From positions 1 through 64,000 of the forward strand of contig NZ_SSNI01000024.1 in the NCBI RefSeq assembly GCF_010015475.1: DNA of 64,000 nt, given 5' to 3'. This document shows positions 27,514 to 36,807 of this stretch, one piece after another. The translations under genes and the position numbers were made by a program. The notes below the pieces were generated by a model that had not been told where the DNA came from, ran no database searches, and saw only the letters and a list, made by a program, of their open reading frames with translations. The DNA is from Pontibacter pamirensis (GTDB lineage Bacteria; Bacteroidota; Bacteroidia; Cytophagales; Hymenobacteraceae). The stretch's first letter is position 1; the number at the start of each line of letters is the position of its first letter.

Positions 27514-29532
27514 ATGGAACATCTTGCAGGAACCAAACGCATTATAATTGAAAAAATAAAACCAGAAATAAATTGCGGTAGATTCCCCGCCAAACGGGTA
27601 GTGGGAGAGGAGATGACAGTGACAGCCGACATCTTTGGTGACGGGCACGATGAGGTAAAAGCGCAACTTATATACCGCAACACCAGCAACACCGATTCAG
27701 AAGAATGGACTGCCGTTCCGATGGAGTTCCTGGGGAACGACCACTGGCAGGCTACCTTTACCCCCGATGCCATGGGGCGTTATGAGTATACTATAGAAGG
27801 TTGGGTCGATCACTTTTACACCTGGCAGAAAGGCCTGAAGAAAAAATTTGAGGCGGGCCAGGATATAACAGTGGAGTTGCAGATTGGAGCGCAGATGATA
27901 GAAGAAACCGCTGCACCAGCAGAGGGCAGTGTGCAGGAGCAACTTTACAGTGTCGCACACCAGCTGCGCCACAACCCGAACCATGCCGATGGTGTGGCGC
28001 TTGCTACAGGCAAAGAGATATCAGATTTGATGAGCACTACCGGCGAACGGGAGAATGTAACGTCGTATGAGAAGCGGTTGCAACTGGATGTAGAGCGGAA
28101 GAAAGCGCTCTTCAGTGCTTGGTACGAATTCTTTCCGAGGTCGGCTTCGCCACAGGCCGGGCAGCATGGTACGTTCAAGGATTGTGAAAGACTGCTGCCC
28201 CGCATCGCTGAGATGGGCTTCGACACCATATACCTGCCACCTATCCACCCCATCGGGCACGCTTTCAGAAAAGGTAAAAACAACAATCCTGCCGCGCAGC
28301 CAGGTGAACCCGGGTCTCCGTGGGCAATTGGCGCTGCTGAGGGAGGCCACGATGGCATTCTACCGGAACTGGGTACATTGGATGATTTCAGACATCTTGT
28401 GCAGCAGGCGAAAGAACATGGTATTGAAATAGCGCTTGACTTTGCCATACAATGTTCCCAGGACCATCCTTATGTGAAAGAGCACCCGCAGTGGTTTAAG
28501 TGGCGGCCGGATGGCACCGTACAATATGCGGAGAACCCACCCAAGAAGTACCAGGACGTGTTGCCTGTCAACTTCGAGACGGAAGACTGGCAGAACTTGT
28601 GGCAGGAACTCCGTCGGGTACTGCAGCACTGGATCGATCAGGGCGTCGTGGTTTTTAGAGTGGATAACCCGCATACCAAGGCTTTCGCTTTTTGGGATTG
28701 GGTGATTGAGGATATTCATAAAGACCATCCGGAGGTGATTTTCCTGGCTGAGGCATTTACCCGCCCCCGTGTGATGGAGCGCTTAGCCAAAGGTGGATTT
28801 ACTCAATCCTATACCTACTATACATGGCGCAACTCTGCCGAGGAACTGAAAGAGTACATGCAGGAGCTCACTAAGACGGAGATGCGCGAATACTTCAGAC
28901 CAAACTTCTGGCCCAATACCCCGGATATCAATCCTCCTGCACTGCAGGAAGGTGGAGAGGCGGCACATATCACGCGCTTGGTAATGGCGGCCACCATGTC
29001 GTCTAACTACGGTCTGTATGGCCCGGTGTATGAGTTCGGTATCGCCACGCCGGTACCTGGAAAGGAGGAGTACTTAAACTCTGAAAAATATGAGATCAAG
29101 CATTGGGATTGGGGTAAGCTGACCAAAATTCGCGAAGTTATCACGATGATTAACCGGGCCCGCAGAGTGAACGCAGCACTGCAGACTACCTGGAACATTG
29201 CCTTCGGAGGCACTGATAACCCGGCATTCTTATGTTATGCTAAGTGGAGCAGCGACTTCAGCAATAAAATAATCGTGGTGGTGAACCTTGACCCGTATAA
29301 CACACAGGCAGGCTGGGTGCAGGTGCCGCTCACCGACCTGAAAATGGGCAACGGGCAGTACGTGGTGCACGACTTGCTGACCGAGCGAAAGTACACCTGG
29401 ACGGATGAGTGGAACTATGTTGAGCTTCGTCCGCACGAAATGCCGGTGCACGTATTAAGAGTAGAAGAGTCTGCACCTGGAGCAGGGCAGCAAGATATAG
29501 ATAACACCTGGTTAGCATCCGATCACGACTAA
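27514..29532 (+). CDS. glgE: Alpha-1,4-glucan:maltose-1-phosphate maltosyltransferase
   Basis: Adds maltosyl units from alpha-maltose-1-phosphate to the non-reducing end of alpha-1,4-glucan (GH13_3). The N-terminal domain has RIIIEKIKPEINCGRFPAKR, a GlgE hallmark. The nucleophile is D384 in VFRVDNPHTKAF and the acid/base is E413 in FLAEAFTRP. GFTQSYTYYTWRN follows. The ATG at 27514 gives 672 residues and the family start MEHLAGTKR. The stop lies 28 bases before treS. The substrate is made by the adjacent TreS-maltokinase fusion, so this is the GlgE pathway known from mycobacteria and Streptomyces. Confidence 0.97.
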   Translation: MEHLAGTKRIIIEKIKPEINCGRFPAKRVVGEEMTVTADIFGDGHDEVKAQLIYRNTSNTDSEEWTAVPMEFLGNDHWQATFTPDAMGRYEYTIEGWVDHFYTWQKGLKKKFEAGQDITVELQIGAQMIEETAAPAEGSVQEQLYSVAHQLRHNPNHADGVALATGKEISDLMSTTGERENVTSYEKRLQLDVERKKALFSAWYEFFPRSASPQAGQHGTFKDCERLLPRIAEMGFDTIYLPPIHPIGHAFRKGKNNNPAAQPGEPGSPWAIGAAEGGHDGILPELGTLDDFRHLVQQAKEHGIEIALDFAIQCSQDHPYVKEHPQWFKWRPDGTVQYAENPPKKYQDVLPVNFETEDWQNLWQELRRVLQHWIDQGVVVFRVDNPHTKAFAFWDWVIEDIHKDHPEVIFLAEAFTRPRVMERLAKGGFTQSYTYYTWRNSAEELKEYMQELTKTEMREYFRPNFWPNTPDINPPALQEGGEAAHITRLVMAATMSSNYGLYGPVYEFGIATPVPGKEEYLNSEKYEIKHWDWGKLTKIREVITMINRARRVNAALQTTWNIAFGGTDNPAFLCYAKWSSDFSNKIIVVVNLDPYNTQAGWVQVPLTDLKMGNGQYVVHDLLTERKYTWTDEWNYVELRPHEMPVHVLRVEESAPGAGQQDIDNTWLASDHD

Positions 29533-29560
29533 AAACTTTAGAACCCTATCAACAACAAAT

Positions 29561-32500
29561 ATGGCAGACGAAAAAGAACTGTTAGACGACAATATACATT
29601 GGTACAAAGACGCCATCATTTATGAGCTTCACATTAAAGCTTTTAAAGATGGAAACGGTGACGGCATCGGCGACTTCAAAGGCCTGATGCAGAAGCTGGA
29701 TTATTTAGAAGACTTAGGCGTGACAGCTATCTGGCTGCTACCCTTTTATCCTTCACCCCTCCGCGACGATGGCTATGATATCGCTGATTATTTAGGCATC
29801 AACCCTTCGTACGGCAACATGCAAGACTTTAAGCTTTTCGTGAAAGAAGCGCACCGCCGTGGACTAAAGGTCATCACAGAGTTGGTTATTAACCACACTT
29901 CTGACCAGCACCCGTGGTTCCAGCGCGCCCGAAAAGCTAAAAAGGGATCCAAACACAGAGACTTCTACGTCTGGTCCGATGATAACACGAAATGGAAAGA
30001 TGTCCGCATCATTTTCACGGATACTGAGCAAAGCAACTGGACCTGGGACCCGGTGGCAGAGCAGTATTACTGGCACCGCTTTTTTTCCCATCAGCCGGAT
30101 TTAAACTATGATAACCCGGAGGTTCAGAAAGAGGTGTTCAAAGTGCTGGACTACTGGTTTGATTTAGGAGTGGACGGTTTCCGCCTGGATGCGGTTCCTT
30201 ACCTGTTCGAGCGCGAAGGCACTAACGGTGAAAACCTGCCGGAAACACACGACTTTCTGAAGAAGCTTCGTGCGCACGTGGATAGCAAGTATGAGGGAAA
30301 ACTCCTGCTGGCCGAAGCGAACATGTGGCCTGAGGATTCGGCCGCATACTTCGGTGATGGCGATGAGTGCCACATGAACTATCACTTCCCCATCATGCCG
30401 CGCCTGTTTATGTCGGTGAAGATGGAGGACCGCTACCCGATCATCGATATCTTCAACCAGACACCCGAAATACATGAAAGTTGCCAATGGGCCATGTTCC
30501 TGCGAAATCACGATGAGCTGACGCTGGAAATGGTAACCGACGAGGAGCGTGATTATATGTACAAGGTCTACACCAAAGACCCCATGGCGCGCATCAACTT
30601 AGGTATAAGGCATCGCCTGGCCCCACTATTGGGCAACGACCGCAATAAGATAGAGCTCATGAACGTGCTGCTCTTCTCGATGCGCGGAACGCCGGTGGTA
30701 TACTATGGTGATGAGATTGGCATGGGGGATAACTACTACCTCGGTGACCGCGACGGCGTTCGCACACCCATGCAGTGGAACGAAGACCGCAACGCCGGTT
30801 TCTCTGCTGCCAACCCGCAGCGCCTGTACCTGCCTGTTATTATTGACCCGGAGTATAAGTATGAGTCGATAAACGTTGACACGCAGAACCATAACGCCAA
30901 CTCGCTGCTATGGTGGATGCGCCGCATCATTAACATGCGCAAGCGCTACAAAGCCTTTGGCCGCGGTACGATAAAATTCCTGTCGCCTACTAATTCCAAA
31001 GTGCTGGCTTTTGTGCGGGAGTATGAGAACGAGACCATACTGGTAATTGCAAACCTTTCCCGCTTCCCGGAGGCGGTGGAACTGGATCTGCATGACTACA
31101 GAGGCCGCACACCGGTAGAGGTTTTCAGCAAGAATAAATTCCCGAACATCAAAGATGAAGATTACCTGTTCACTATAAGTGGCCACGGCTACTATTGGAT
31201 GGAGCTGCAGCCTCAGGAAGTAGCGCAGGAGTCAGGAGTGCAGCAGAAGGCGGTGCAAATCAGTTCTCTGAAAGCGGCACTTGATACGAAAACACTGAAG
31301 ACACTGGACTCGCAAATACTGCCGCCTTACGTGTTGAAGCGCCGCTGGTTTGGTGGCAAGGCTCGTACCGTGCAGCGCATGCAGGTTACCAACAACATGC
31401 CGCTGCCACTTGGCAAGACCGGTGCCTCCATGCTCTTCATTGAAGTTAGCTACAACGAAGGGCTGCCGGAGCTGTACCAGCTTCCTGTGGCCTTTGCCAC
31501 AGGCGATGACGAGCAGGAGTTGCGCAACAATAACCCGAATGGGGTGATTGCCCGCGTTGCCATAGACGGAAAAGAGGGTATACTCTATGATGCTCTCTAC
31601 AGCGATGAGTTCCGACAGAGCCTGCTGCAGATGATGGTGAAGAAAAAAAGAGTACGGCAGGATGAGGCAGAACTGGTTGGCTACAGCAACAAAAGCGTGG
31701 CAACAGACCTGCGCAGTTCCACCGAGCCGCTTACGTCTAAAATCCTGGCGGCAGAGCAGAGCAATACGTCCATCATTTTTGATAATTCGCTCTTCCTGAA
31801 AGTGTATCGCAAGCTCGACAGAACTATGAACCCAGATGTGGAGGTAGTGCAGATGCTGACCGAGAAGGTGGGCTTTGCCAACACGCCGCGCTTCCTGGGA
31901 GCAATAGAGCAGCACGAAGCAGGCAAGCAGCCGATGGTACTTGTGATGCTGCAGGAACTGGTGCCAAACCAGGGCGATGCTTGGGATTATATTGGCGATT
32001 CTCTGAAGCGCCTCTATGAGCGCATCCTGACGCAGAACGAGCGCCTGAAGGCAAAACAGCCTGCCGGTTCCCTTTCCCGCCCATTAGCCTTCTCCGATAT
32101 TCCGGAAGAAGTGCAGATGCAGATAGGGGGTGCCCATGTAGAGCGGGTAGAACTCTTAGGCCTGCGTACCGCTGAAATGCACCTGGCGCTGGGTAGTATA
32201 GACGATGAAAAGGACTTTGTGCCAGAGGGGTTTTCGCTGCACTACCAGCGCTCCCTTTACTCTTCCCTGACATCACTTGTGCGCAGCAACTTCGATAGTT
32301 TGCAGAAGCACCTGCCAAACTTGCCGGAAAATGTGCGAGGGGAGGCCGAGGAAGTGCTAAATATGCGCGAAGAAGTGCTGGAGCGCCTGAAAATGATTTT
32401 TGCCAGAAAAATAGATACCCTGAAAATCAGGACTCACGGCGACTACCATTTAGGACAGGTGCTTTTTACTGGTAAAGACTTCTACATCATTGACTTTGAG

Positions 32501-32890
32501 GGAGAGCCAGCACGTTCTTTTAGTGAACGCCGCTTAAAACGCTCTGCGCTGCGCGATGTGGCGGGTATGATACGCTCATTCCACTACGCCGCCTATAGTG
32601 CCATGTTCCAGCAGGAAGGGCTGCGTCGTGAAGATGTGGAATACCTGGAAACCTGGGCGGAGCAATGGTACCAATACGCTAGTGGCTTCTATATGCACAA
32701 CTACCTGGGCAAGATCCAAGGTTCCGGTATCGTACCGGCTAAAGAAGAAGACTTCGAGACACTGATCCATACCTTCCTTTTAGAGAAGGCGATTTACGAA
32801 CTCGGATATGAATTAAATAATCGTCCGGATTGGGTGCTCATCCCCATCAGAGGCATCAAGTACATCATGAAAAAGTATAAGAATGGCTAA
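29561..32890 (+). CDS. treS: Maltose alpha-D-glucosyltransferase fused to maltokinase
   Basis: Two-enzyme protein of 1109 residues. Residues 1 to about 550 are trehalose synthase (GH13_16) interconverting trehalose and maltose, with D210 in GFRLDAVPYL, E252 in LLAEANMWPED and FLRNHDELTLEM. From about 570 (ALDTKTLKTLDSQILPPYV, then RRWFGGKA) starts the Pep2/Mak-type kinase domain that phosphorylates maltose with ATP. Its kinase core shows RTHGDYHLGQVLFTG and FYIIDFEGEPARSFSERR. The fusion channels trehalose to maltose-1-phosphate for GlgE just upstream. The last 8 bases overlap the glgB start. Such fusions are common in Bacteroidota and Proteobacteria. Confidence 0.97.
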   Translation: MADEKELLDDNIHWYKDAIIYELHIKAFKDGNGDGIGDFKGLMQKLDYLEDLGVTAIWLLPFYPSPLRDDGYDIADYLGINPSYGNMQDFKLFVKEAHRRGLKVITELVINHTSDQHPWFQRARKAKKGSKHRDFYVWSDDNTKWKDVRIIFTDTEQSNWTWDPVAEQYYWHRFFSHQPDLNYDNPEVQKEVFKVLDYWFDLGVDGFRLDAVPYLFEREGTNGENLPETHDFLKKLRAHVDSKYEGKLLLAEANMWPEDSAAYFGDGDECHMNYHFPIMPRLFMSVKMEDRYPIIDIFNQTPEIHESCQWAMFLRNHDELTLEMVTDEERDYMYKVYTKDPMARINLGIRHRLAPLLGNDRNKIELMNVLLFSMRGTPVVYYGDEIGMGDNYYLGDRDGVRTPMQWNEDRNAGFSAANPQRLYLPVIIDPEYKYESINVDTQNHNANSLLWWMRRIINMRKRYKAFGRGTIKFLSPTNSKVLAFVREYENETILVIANLSRFPEAVELDLHDYRGRTPVEVFSKNKFPNIKDEDYLFTISGHGYYWMELQPQEVAQESGVQQKAVQISSLKAALDTKTLKTLDSQILPPYVLKRRWFGGKARTVQRMQVTNNMPLPLGKTGASMLFIEVSYNEGLPELYQLPVAFATGDDEQELRNNNPNGVIARVAIDGKEGILYDALYSDEFRQSLLQMMVKKKRVRQDEAELVGYSNKSVATDLRSSTEPLTSKILAAEQSNTSIIFDNSLFLKVYRKLDRTMNPDVEVVQMLTEKVGFANTPRFLGAIEQHEAGKQPMVLVMLQELVPNQGDAWDYIGDSLKRLYERILTQNERLKAKQPAGSLSRPLAFSDIPEEVQMQIGGAHVERVELLGLRTAEMHLALGSIDDEKDFVPEGFSLHYQRSLYSSLTSLVRSNFDSLQKHLPNLPENVRGEAEEVLNMREEVLERLKMIFARKIDTLKIRTHGDYHLGQVLFTGKDFYIIDFEGEPARSFSERRLKRSALRDVAGMIRSFHYAAYSAMFQQEGLRREDVEYLETWAEQWYQYASGFYMHNYLGKIQGSGIVPAKEEDFETLIHTFLLEKAIYELGYELNNRPDWVLIPIRGIKYIMKKYKNG

Positions 32891-35348
32891 GAAAAAAGAA
32901 AGCACAACCACCGAGACCACAAATATAACGCAAGCTACCGGCCAGGATTCTGGTCAGGATATAAAGAAGAAATCCTCCAAAAAAGGTTCTAAACTAGCAG
33001 CAGATGCTGCTGGTGAGGGCCAGGGGGAGACTTCTGCAAAGCGCGGAAAAAATAAATCTAAGGACAGTAAGCCTGCGGCTGAGATGGGTTCTCCTGTAAC
33101 CGGTGCTGCATCGGGTGAGGAGGGAGCAAAGGTCTCGAAGCGAGGGCGGCCAAAGAAATCAGAAACAGAAGCGGCTAGCAAAGCATCCGCAAAGGGTGGT
33201 AAATCTAAGAAAGCTGCAGCTTCTGCGGATGACTCAGAAGTAGTGGTGCCTGTTGCAAGCAATGAAACTGTGCAGGAGAATATTGTTGTCAAAACAAAAG
33301 GCTTTGGAAGTACTGCAGCAGAATCTCAACCTTCTGCTACATCCGATGCCCAGGAACAAACAGGTGCAGGACAGGGCGACCAAGCCGCTGCAGCACAAAC
33401 AAGAGAGGAGGACACCATTTCAGCAGAAACTACACCATCGGCCGTGCAACTTGCCAGCCGCTTTACAGATTTCGATATTTACCTTTTTAAGGAGGGAAAA
33501 CATTTCTCCTTATATGAAAAACTTGGCTCGCACCACATGGAGCACGGTGGAAAACAGGGAACATACTTTGCGGTATGGGCTCCCAACGCCGAACTGGTGT
33601 CTGTTATGGGTGACTTTAACGGATGGAGCCGCGACAGTCATAAACTATACCTGCGCGGGGATGAATCCGGGATATGGGAAGGATTTGTGCCTGACGTAGA
33701 GACTGGTGTCATGTATAAATACCACATAAAGTCGCGCTACAACCTGTACCATGTTGAGAAAAGTGATCCTTTTGCTTTCAGCCGGGAAAAGCCGCCGCAA
33801 ACAGCTTCAGTTGTCGCGGACATGAACTACAACTGGCAGGATCAGCAGTGGCTGGACCGCCGCAAGAGCATGGCAGATCAGGCGCAGCCTTACAGTGTTT
33901 ACGAACTGCACCTGGGTTCATGGCGTCGTAAACCGGAAGAAGATAACCGTTCGCTCACTTACCGCGAACTGGCTGAAGAACTGCCTGCCTATGTAAAGCA
34001 TATGGGCTTTACACACATAGAGTTGATGCCAATTATGTTCCACCCGTTTAACGGTTCATGGGGATATCAGGTAACAGGTTATTTTGCGCCCGCCAGCACC
34101 TTTGGCTCTCCACAAGACCTGATGTACCTGATTGATGTGCTGCACCAGCACGATATTGGCGTAATTCTGGATTGGGTACCTTCACACTTCCCATCTGATG
34201 AGCATGGACTGGCTTACTTCGACGGCACGCACTTGTTTGAGCATGCCGATCCACGCAAAGGCTATCACCCTGATTGGAACAGTTATATCTTTAACTACGG
34301 CCGCAGCGAAGTTCGCTCTTTCCTGATCAGTAATGCATTGTTCTGGATAGACAAGTACCATGCGGATGGCTTGCGTGTAGATGCCGTGGCCTCTATGTTA
34401 TACTTAGACTACAGCCGCAAAGAAGGGGAGTGGATACCGAATGAGTACGGTGGCCGCGAGAACCTCGAAGCTATCTCCTTACTGAAGGACTTTAACTACG
34501 CTGTGCGTGAACGCTTCCCGGATGTGAAAACCATCGCAGAGGAATCTACTGCATGGCCGGGTGTTACAGCACCGGTAGAGCACGGAGGTCTTGGCTTTGA
34601 TATGAAGTGGATGATGGGCTGGATGCACGATACCCTCGACTACTTTGCCAAAGATTCTGTCTACCGCAGATATCATCAGGGAGAGATTACCTTCAGTATG
34701 ATGTATGCATTCTCAGAGAAGTTTATGTTGCCGCTTTCACATGATGAAATCGTGCACGGCAAAGGTTCGCTTCTTCAGAAAATGCCGGGAGATGAGTGGC
34801 AGCGATTTGCTAACCTACGCACGCTCTACGCTTACATGTACGCTCACCCTGGAGGTAAACTCTTATTCATGGGGGCGGAAATTGGCCAGAGCAGCGAATG
34901 GAACCATGACAGCAGTGTGGAATGGCATCTGCTTCAGTATGGTTACCACCAGGGAATACAGGATGAACTACGCGAACTGAACGCCATCTACAAACAGGAG
35001 CCTGCACTATATGCGCACAGCTTTAGTCCGGAAGGTTTTGAATGGATTGATTATAATGATGCACACAACAGCGTGATGAGCTTCCTGCGCAAAAGCGATA
35101 ATCCGGATGAGACACTGCTGGTGGCATGTAACTTTACACCGGCCATGCATGAGCATTACCGCTTAGGGGTGCCGCAGGCAGGGCAGTGGGTGCAGGTGTT
35201 TAACTCCGACGACAGCCGTTACGGAGGCAGCAACCAGCACAACGACGGACCGATCAGCACAATTGATGAGCCGTTCCATGGCCGCGGTTACTCGCTAACA
35301 CTTAAGTTGCCACCGCTTTCTGTGGTATATTTCAAGCTTCAGCGTTAA
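32883..35348 (+). CDS. glgB: 1,4-alpha-glucan branching enzyme with basic low-complexity N-terminal tail
   Basis: Makes alpha-1,6 branches in glycogen-like glucan. Catalytic part: CBM48 from about 215 (GGKQGTYFAVWAPNAELVSVMGDFNGW, split by the motif GDFNGW), then the GH13_9 barrel with D500 in GLRVDAVASM, AEES near 553 and LPLSHDEIVHGKGS. Residues 1 to about 190 are unlike other GlgB proteins: Lys/Ser/Ala/Glu-rich, no predicted fold, with an AT-hook-like core KRGRPKK at 86-92 and histone-H1-like KKSSKKGSK stretches. The frame is continuous and the ATG overlaps treS by 8 bases, so the tail is probably translated, although no second start at the catalytic domain can be excluded. It ends the glgE-treS-glgB operon. 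Confidence 0.96.
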   Translation: MAKKKESTTTETTNITQATGQDSGQDIKKKSSKKGSKLAADAAGEGQGETSAKRGKNKSKDSKPAAEMGSPVTGAASGEEGAKVSKRGRPKKSETEAASKASAKGGKSKKAAASADDSEVVVPVASNETVQENIVVKTKGFGSTAAESQPSATSDAQEQTGAGQGDQAAAAQTREEDTISAETTPSAVQLASRFTDFDIYLFKEGKHFSLYEKLGSHHMEHGGKQGTYFAVWAPNAELVSVMGDFNGWSRDSHKLYLRGDESGIWEGFVPDVETGVMYKYHIKSRYNLYHVEKSDPFAFSREKPPQTASVVADMNYNWQDQQWLDRRKSMADQAQPYSVYELHLGSWRRKPEEDNRSLTYRELAEELPAYVKHMGFTHIELMPIMFHPFNGSWGYQVTGYFAPASTFGSPQDLMYLIDVLHQHDIGVILDWVPSHFPSDEHGLAYFDGTHLFEHADPRKGYHPDWNSYIFNYGRSEVRSFLISNALFWIDKYHADGLRVDAVASMLYLDYSRKEGEWIPNEYGGRENLEAISLLKDFNYAVRERFPDVKTIAEESTAWPGVTAPVEHGGLGFDMKWMMGWMHDTLDYFAKDSVYRRYHQGEITFSMMYAFSEKFMLPLSHDEIVHGKGSLLQKMPGDEWQRFANLRTLYAYMYAHPGGKLLFMGAEIGQSSEWNHDSSVEWHLLQYGYHQGIQDELRELNAIYKQEPALYAHSFSPEGFEWIDYNDAHNSVMSFLRKSDNPDETLLVACNFTPAMHEHYRLGVPQAGQWVQVFNSDDSRYGGSNQHNDGPISTIDEPFHGRGYSLTLKLPPLSVVYFKLQR

Positions 35349-35366
35349 GGAGTTTTGGATAATAAC

Positions 35367-35404
35367 AAAAAAGAGGCAGCGTACTTATACGCTGCCTCTT
35401 TTTT
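35367..35404. terminator. Bidirectional terminator after glgB
   Basis: A perfect 17-bp stem (35367-35383 with 35388-35404) with a 4-base loop, A-rich on the left and T-rich on the right. It lies between glgB and the converging UPF0316 gene and fits both directions. Confidence 0.85.
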
Positions 35405-35452
35405 GTTCTGCTTTTTTTAACGTGCTCGGTGTGTCGTGATATTAGTATCGCG

Positions 35453-36055
35453 TTACTTTCCTTTGCGCAGGGGAAAGAGTTTTCGGAAGCTTTTATTTCC
35501 ATCCTTTGTGTTATTAGATGAGATATCTGTTTCAGAAACAGAGCGAACGTCTTCTATTGAATAAAAAGCCTGCGGGTTGTAATTTCGGATGATGTCAATT
35601 ACACTTTCCAGTTTTTTGCGTTTCACGATCATAAAAAGCAGGTTTACTTTGCCCCGCGTGCCGCGCGCATCCACGCTGGTAAGCCGATAGCCGTGTCCTG
35701 TTAGCTGCTCAATCAGTTTATCTGCGGGCTCTACCGTAATTACGCGCACCACCGCTTGCCCCAGCGCCAGCTTTTGCTCTACCCGCAAGCCTAAAAAGTT
35801 GCCTGTGGCAAATCCGCCGGCCCAGGCCAGGTAAGAGGCCACGTTGTTTAGGTTCTCCATCACCTGCGTTATGGCAATCAGCCAGATCAGGACTTCTAAA
35901 AAACCAAGCAAGGGAGCAATCACTTTATCTCCTTTAGAGATAAAAACAATCCGCAACGTGCCTAAAGTTACATCGCAGATGCGCGCCAGAAATATAAGAG
36001 CAGGTATGATAACCCACTCGACTATACCCGGATCTATTCCTTCAAAATAATTCAT
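35453..36055 (-). CDS. UPF0316/DUF2179 membrane protein
   Basis: Inner membrane protein of unknown function. Three hydrophobic stretches in the first half (about 9-27, 42-62 and 68-88) form the UPF0316 part, with ARICDVTLGTLRIVFISKG as the signature. The C-terminal soluble DUF2179 domain starts near VRVITVEPADKLIEQL and is a small alpha/beta ligand-type domain. The tail (KSFRKLFPLRKGK) is basic. The frame runs upstream to a GTG at 36082 adding MPPPPPDEE; I prefer the ATG at 36055, preceded by GATGAAGA. Some relatives have been linked to nucleotide signals, but I cannot support that here. Confidence 0.85.
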   Translation of the reverse strand: MNYFEGIDPGIVEWVIIPALIFLARICDVTLGTLRIVFISKGDKVIAPLLGFLEVLIWLIAITQVMENLNNVASYLAWAGGFATGNFLGLRVEQKLALGQAVVRVITVEPADKLIEQLTGHGYRLTSVDARGTRGKVNLLFMIVKRKKLESVIDIIRNYNPQAFYSIEDVRSVSETDISSNNTKDGNKSFRKLFPLRKGK

Positions 36056-36119
36056 TTCTTCATCAGGAGGCGGAGGTGGCACCTCAATCTTTATTTATAG
36101 TTTCTAGTAACCTCAACTG

Positions 36120-36476
36120 TCACTGGCAATACATCCCCGACAAACTCAGTACGAGCTTTAGACAGAGCGCCAGTATAGAGTGCTGCTTTATAAAAATGAG
36201 CCTTCCGGATACCAGGCAGCGCAGACCTCTACTTATATCCGAGATACCGTTGCTCATCAGTGCACGGAGCTTATATGTCCGTTTTATGACTGTTACCTGC
36301 AGCCCCGCTAGCAGGTTAGGGACAGGCCTTTGTGCGGCAAAACCAATCTCAATACTGGCCACACCGGCAGCTGTCAAAGAGTCTGCACCTGGTTTCCGGA
36401 CACCTTCAAAGCTCAGCAAAATAAATGAAGCCGCCATAAAAGTGGCAATAGAAATGGGCAGTTTCTTTGTGAACAT
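36120..36476 (-). CDS. Possible small exported protein, uncertain
   Basis: 118 codons starting MFTKKLPISIATFMAASF, which resembles a signal peptide or anchor helix, followed by a mixed region that matches nothing I know and a hydrophobic end. It lies 37-65 bases upstream of the UPF0316 gene on the same strand. A frame of similar length runs on the other strand, but with no signal-like start. It may be a real short gene, a degraded one, or chance. Confidence 0.3.
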   Translation of the reverse strand: MFTKKLPISIATFMAASFILLSFEGVRKPGADSLTAAGVASIEIGFAAQRPVPNLLAGLQVTVIKRTYKLRALMSNGISDISRGLRCLVSGRLIFIKQHSILALCLKLVLSLSGMYCQ

Positions 36477-36807
36477 AGGTTGTGTCTATCTGCTCCGTTC
36501 TATTATAAATTTTTAGGAACCGGATAAACCTGGTTCAGGGGCTGCGGAGGTTTGTGTGGTAGCGTCATTCTACTTCAGATTATACTTTGAGGTTGTACTT
36601 TATCAAATTAAAGCTGTAAATACTTTGAAAGAGACTTAATTATAGCTATTTTTATATATTACCTCAACACAAATGATATTTTATGCGTATGGATAATTAG
36701 GTAATTGTATCCAACCGAAATTAAATTAACGCGAAAATAGGCTTGTAAGATAGCATTGATACACCCCATGCGCTTTCTTAAACTGCCTGCATAAACATAC
36801 CCGAAAA
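36477..36807. other. Intergenic region upstream of otsAB
   Basis: 331 AT-rich bases with no gene visible, expected to hold the otsAB promoter. No clear box or repeat. Confidence 0.35.

Noticed and set aside
31232..31915. 227-codon minus-strand frame inside the treS-maltokinase gene
   Set aside because: Antisense shadow of conserved maltokinase sequence; Cys/His/Gln-rich without recognisable structure.
36076..36516. 146-codon plus-strand frame opposite the small exported protein
   Set aside because: No signal, family or terminator support; the minus-strand frame is slightly more plausible, and neither is certain.
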